DNA of 41,816 nucleotides from Desulfosporosinus sp. OT. Its GTDB lineage: Bacteria; Bacillota; Desulfitobacteriia; Desulfitobacteriales; Desulfitobacteriaceae. This document shows positions 41,385 to 41,816 of this stretch, piece by piece. The position numbers and the translations under genes were made by a program. The notes beneath the pieces were generated by a model. That model saw only the letters and a program-made list of their open reading frames with translations, was not told the origin of the DNA and made no database searches. Position 1 is the first letter of the stretch. Every line of letters begins with the position of its first letter. Location: positions 1 to 41,816 of the forward strand of contig NZ_AGAF01000061.1 of NCBI RefSeq assembly GCF_000224515.1. The letters are read 5' to 3'.

Positions 41385-41816
41385 TCAAATGAATCTGCAA
41401 TTTCTCTCCGCCTGACTCTCTGCATAATCGAGATACATTGTGACAAATCGATCTAGAGATTTAATCTCCTTTTCTGTAAGATAGTTTTTGGCGACAGAAA
41501 CATCACTTTTTATAATTTTACCGTTTGGGCATTTCTCCAAGTAGTTAGGCCCATATGTTCCTTTGTATTATCTGCTCTGTTATAAATAACTTCTGCTGCT
41601 GTGCTTCCATGGATTGCATAATGCAGTTTGTTTTGAACGGTCTTAAAGAAATCCTTTGTTAACTTTGTATTTGGGCTGTAATCTACAGCAGTAGCGTAAA
41701 TATCCGTGATTTTTTGATAGAACCTTCTTTCACTGGCCCGAATTTCTCTGATTTCTTCCAGCAAATGTTCGAAGTATTCCTCGTTTAAGAAGGTTCCATT
41801 TTTTAATCTCTCTTTG
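41385..41816 (-). pseudogene. RhuM-family protein, frameshifted and cut by the window edge
   Basis: Enters from the right edge: ERLKNGTFLNEEYFEHLLEE, then REIRASERRFYQKITDIYAT and KLHYAIHGSTAAEVIYNRA, the core of the RhuM virulence-associated family. At about 41525 one base is missing in a short C-run (NA-PNG expected), after which the second frame continues KIIKSDVSVAKNYL...MYLDYAESQAER before stopping at 41385. The C-terminal part of the family is also lost. RhuM genes often sit in mobile or defence-associated DNA. Confidence 0.85.

Overview
The window looks like a chromosomal segment of an anaerobic, spore-forming, low-to-mid G+C Firmicute, most like Desulfosporosinus or Desulfitobacterium (Peptococcaceae). 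That placement is inferred from the dissimilatory-type sulfite reductase asrABC, the PAS-only sporulation-type kinase, polyferredoxin membrane proteins, DUF89/DUF3786/DUF2935 proteins, and the many riboswitch, T-box and GntR control regions. No tRNA, rRNA, CRISPR array or intact transposase was found.

Layout. 1-532: end of azlC, then azlD and a perfect hairpin. 615-2126: soluble PAS histidine kinase and a small acidic protein. 2123-5031 (minus): asrABC sulfite reductase behind a perfect TGTGA-N6-TCACA Crp/Fnr-type box. 5041-8312 (minus): a three-gene ECF vitamin transporter (fused double ATPase, T, S) under cobalamin riboswitch 1. 8430-14083 (minus): ubiD-hyuA-hyuB under cobalamin riboswitch 2, with a SigH-like promoter in front. 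14095-18849 (minus): small ORFs, the C-terminal stump of an aldehyde dehydrogenase, then the Hen1-Pnkp RNA-repair pair, which appears to have arrived as a block. 19061-21071 (plus): divergent two-gene unit of uncharacterised proteins (recalled as DUF6323 and DUF6179). 21247-22542: shortened homocysteine methyltransferase. 22632-25273 (minus): three-gene ABC-2 exporter. 25373-26674: attenuator-like terminator and a membrane polyferredoxin. 26693-28150 (minus): RND/MacA-type adaptor broken by one amber codon. 28639-30460: DUF89 and DUF3786 proteins. 30644-32567: an apparent yybP-ykoY (Mn2+) riboswitch in front of a CaCA cation exchanger, followed by a LysE-family exporter. 32615-35812: DUF2935 protein, small Gln-rich protein, large FAD-dependent dehydrogenase. 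36014-37939: GntR/YtrA-type repressor with its ABC transporter and a clear operator. 38487-40110 (minus): AlaA-like aminotransferase behind a T-box. 40193-41816 (minus): decaying accessory DNA with a frameshifted cell-wall-binding repeat, a small LMW-PTP-like protein and a frameshifted RhuM fragment.

The most unusual points are: (i) a ubiD-hyuA-hyuB operon controlled by a cobalamin riboswitch, next to a B12-regulated ECF transporter, which suggests a cobalamin-linked or cobalamin-sparing decarboxylation/ATP-dependent carboxylation or lactam-cleaving step; (ii) Hen1-Pnkp joined to a truncated aldehyde dehydrogenase and divergent from an undescribed two-gene module with an operator-like inverted repeat in its promoter; (iii) an antiterminating Mn2+ riboswitch whose P1 strand is shared with the terminator in front of a CaCA exchanger; (iv) a double ATPase with one catalytically degenerate site. 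Family names are from recognition of motifs and were not checked by any search.
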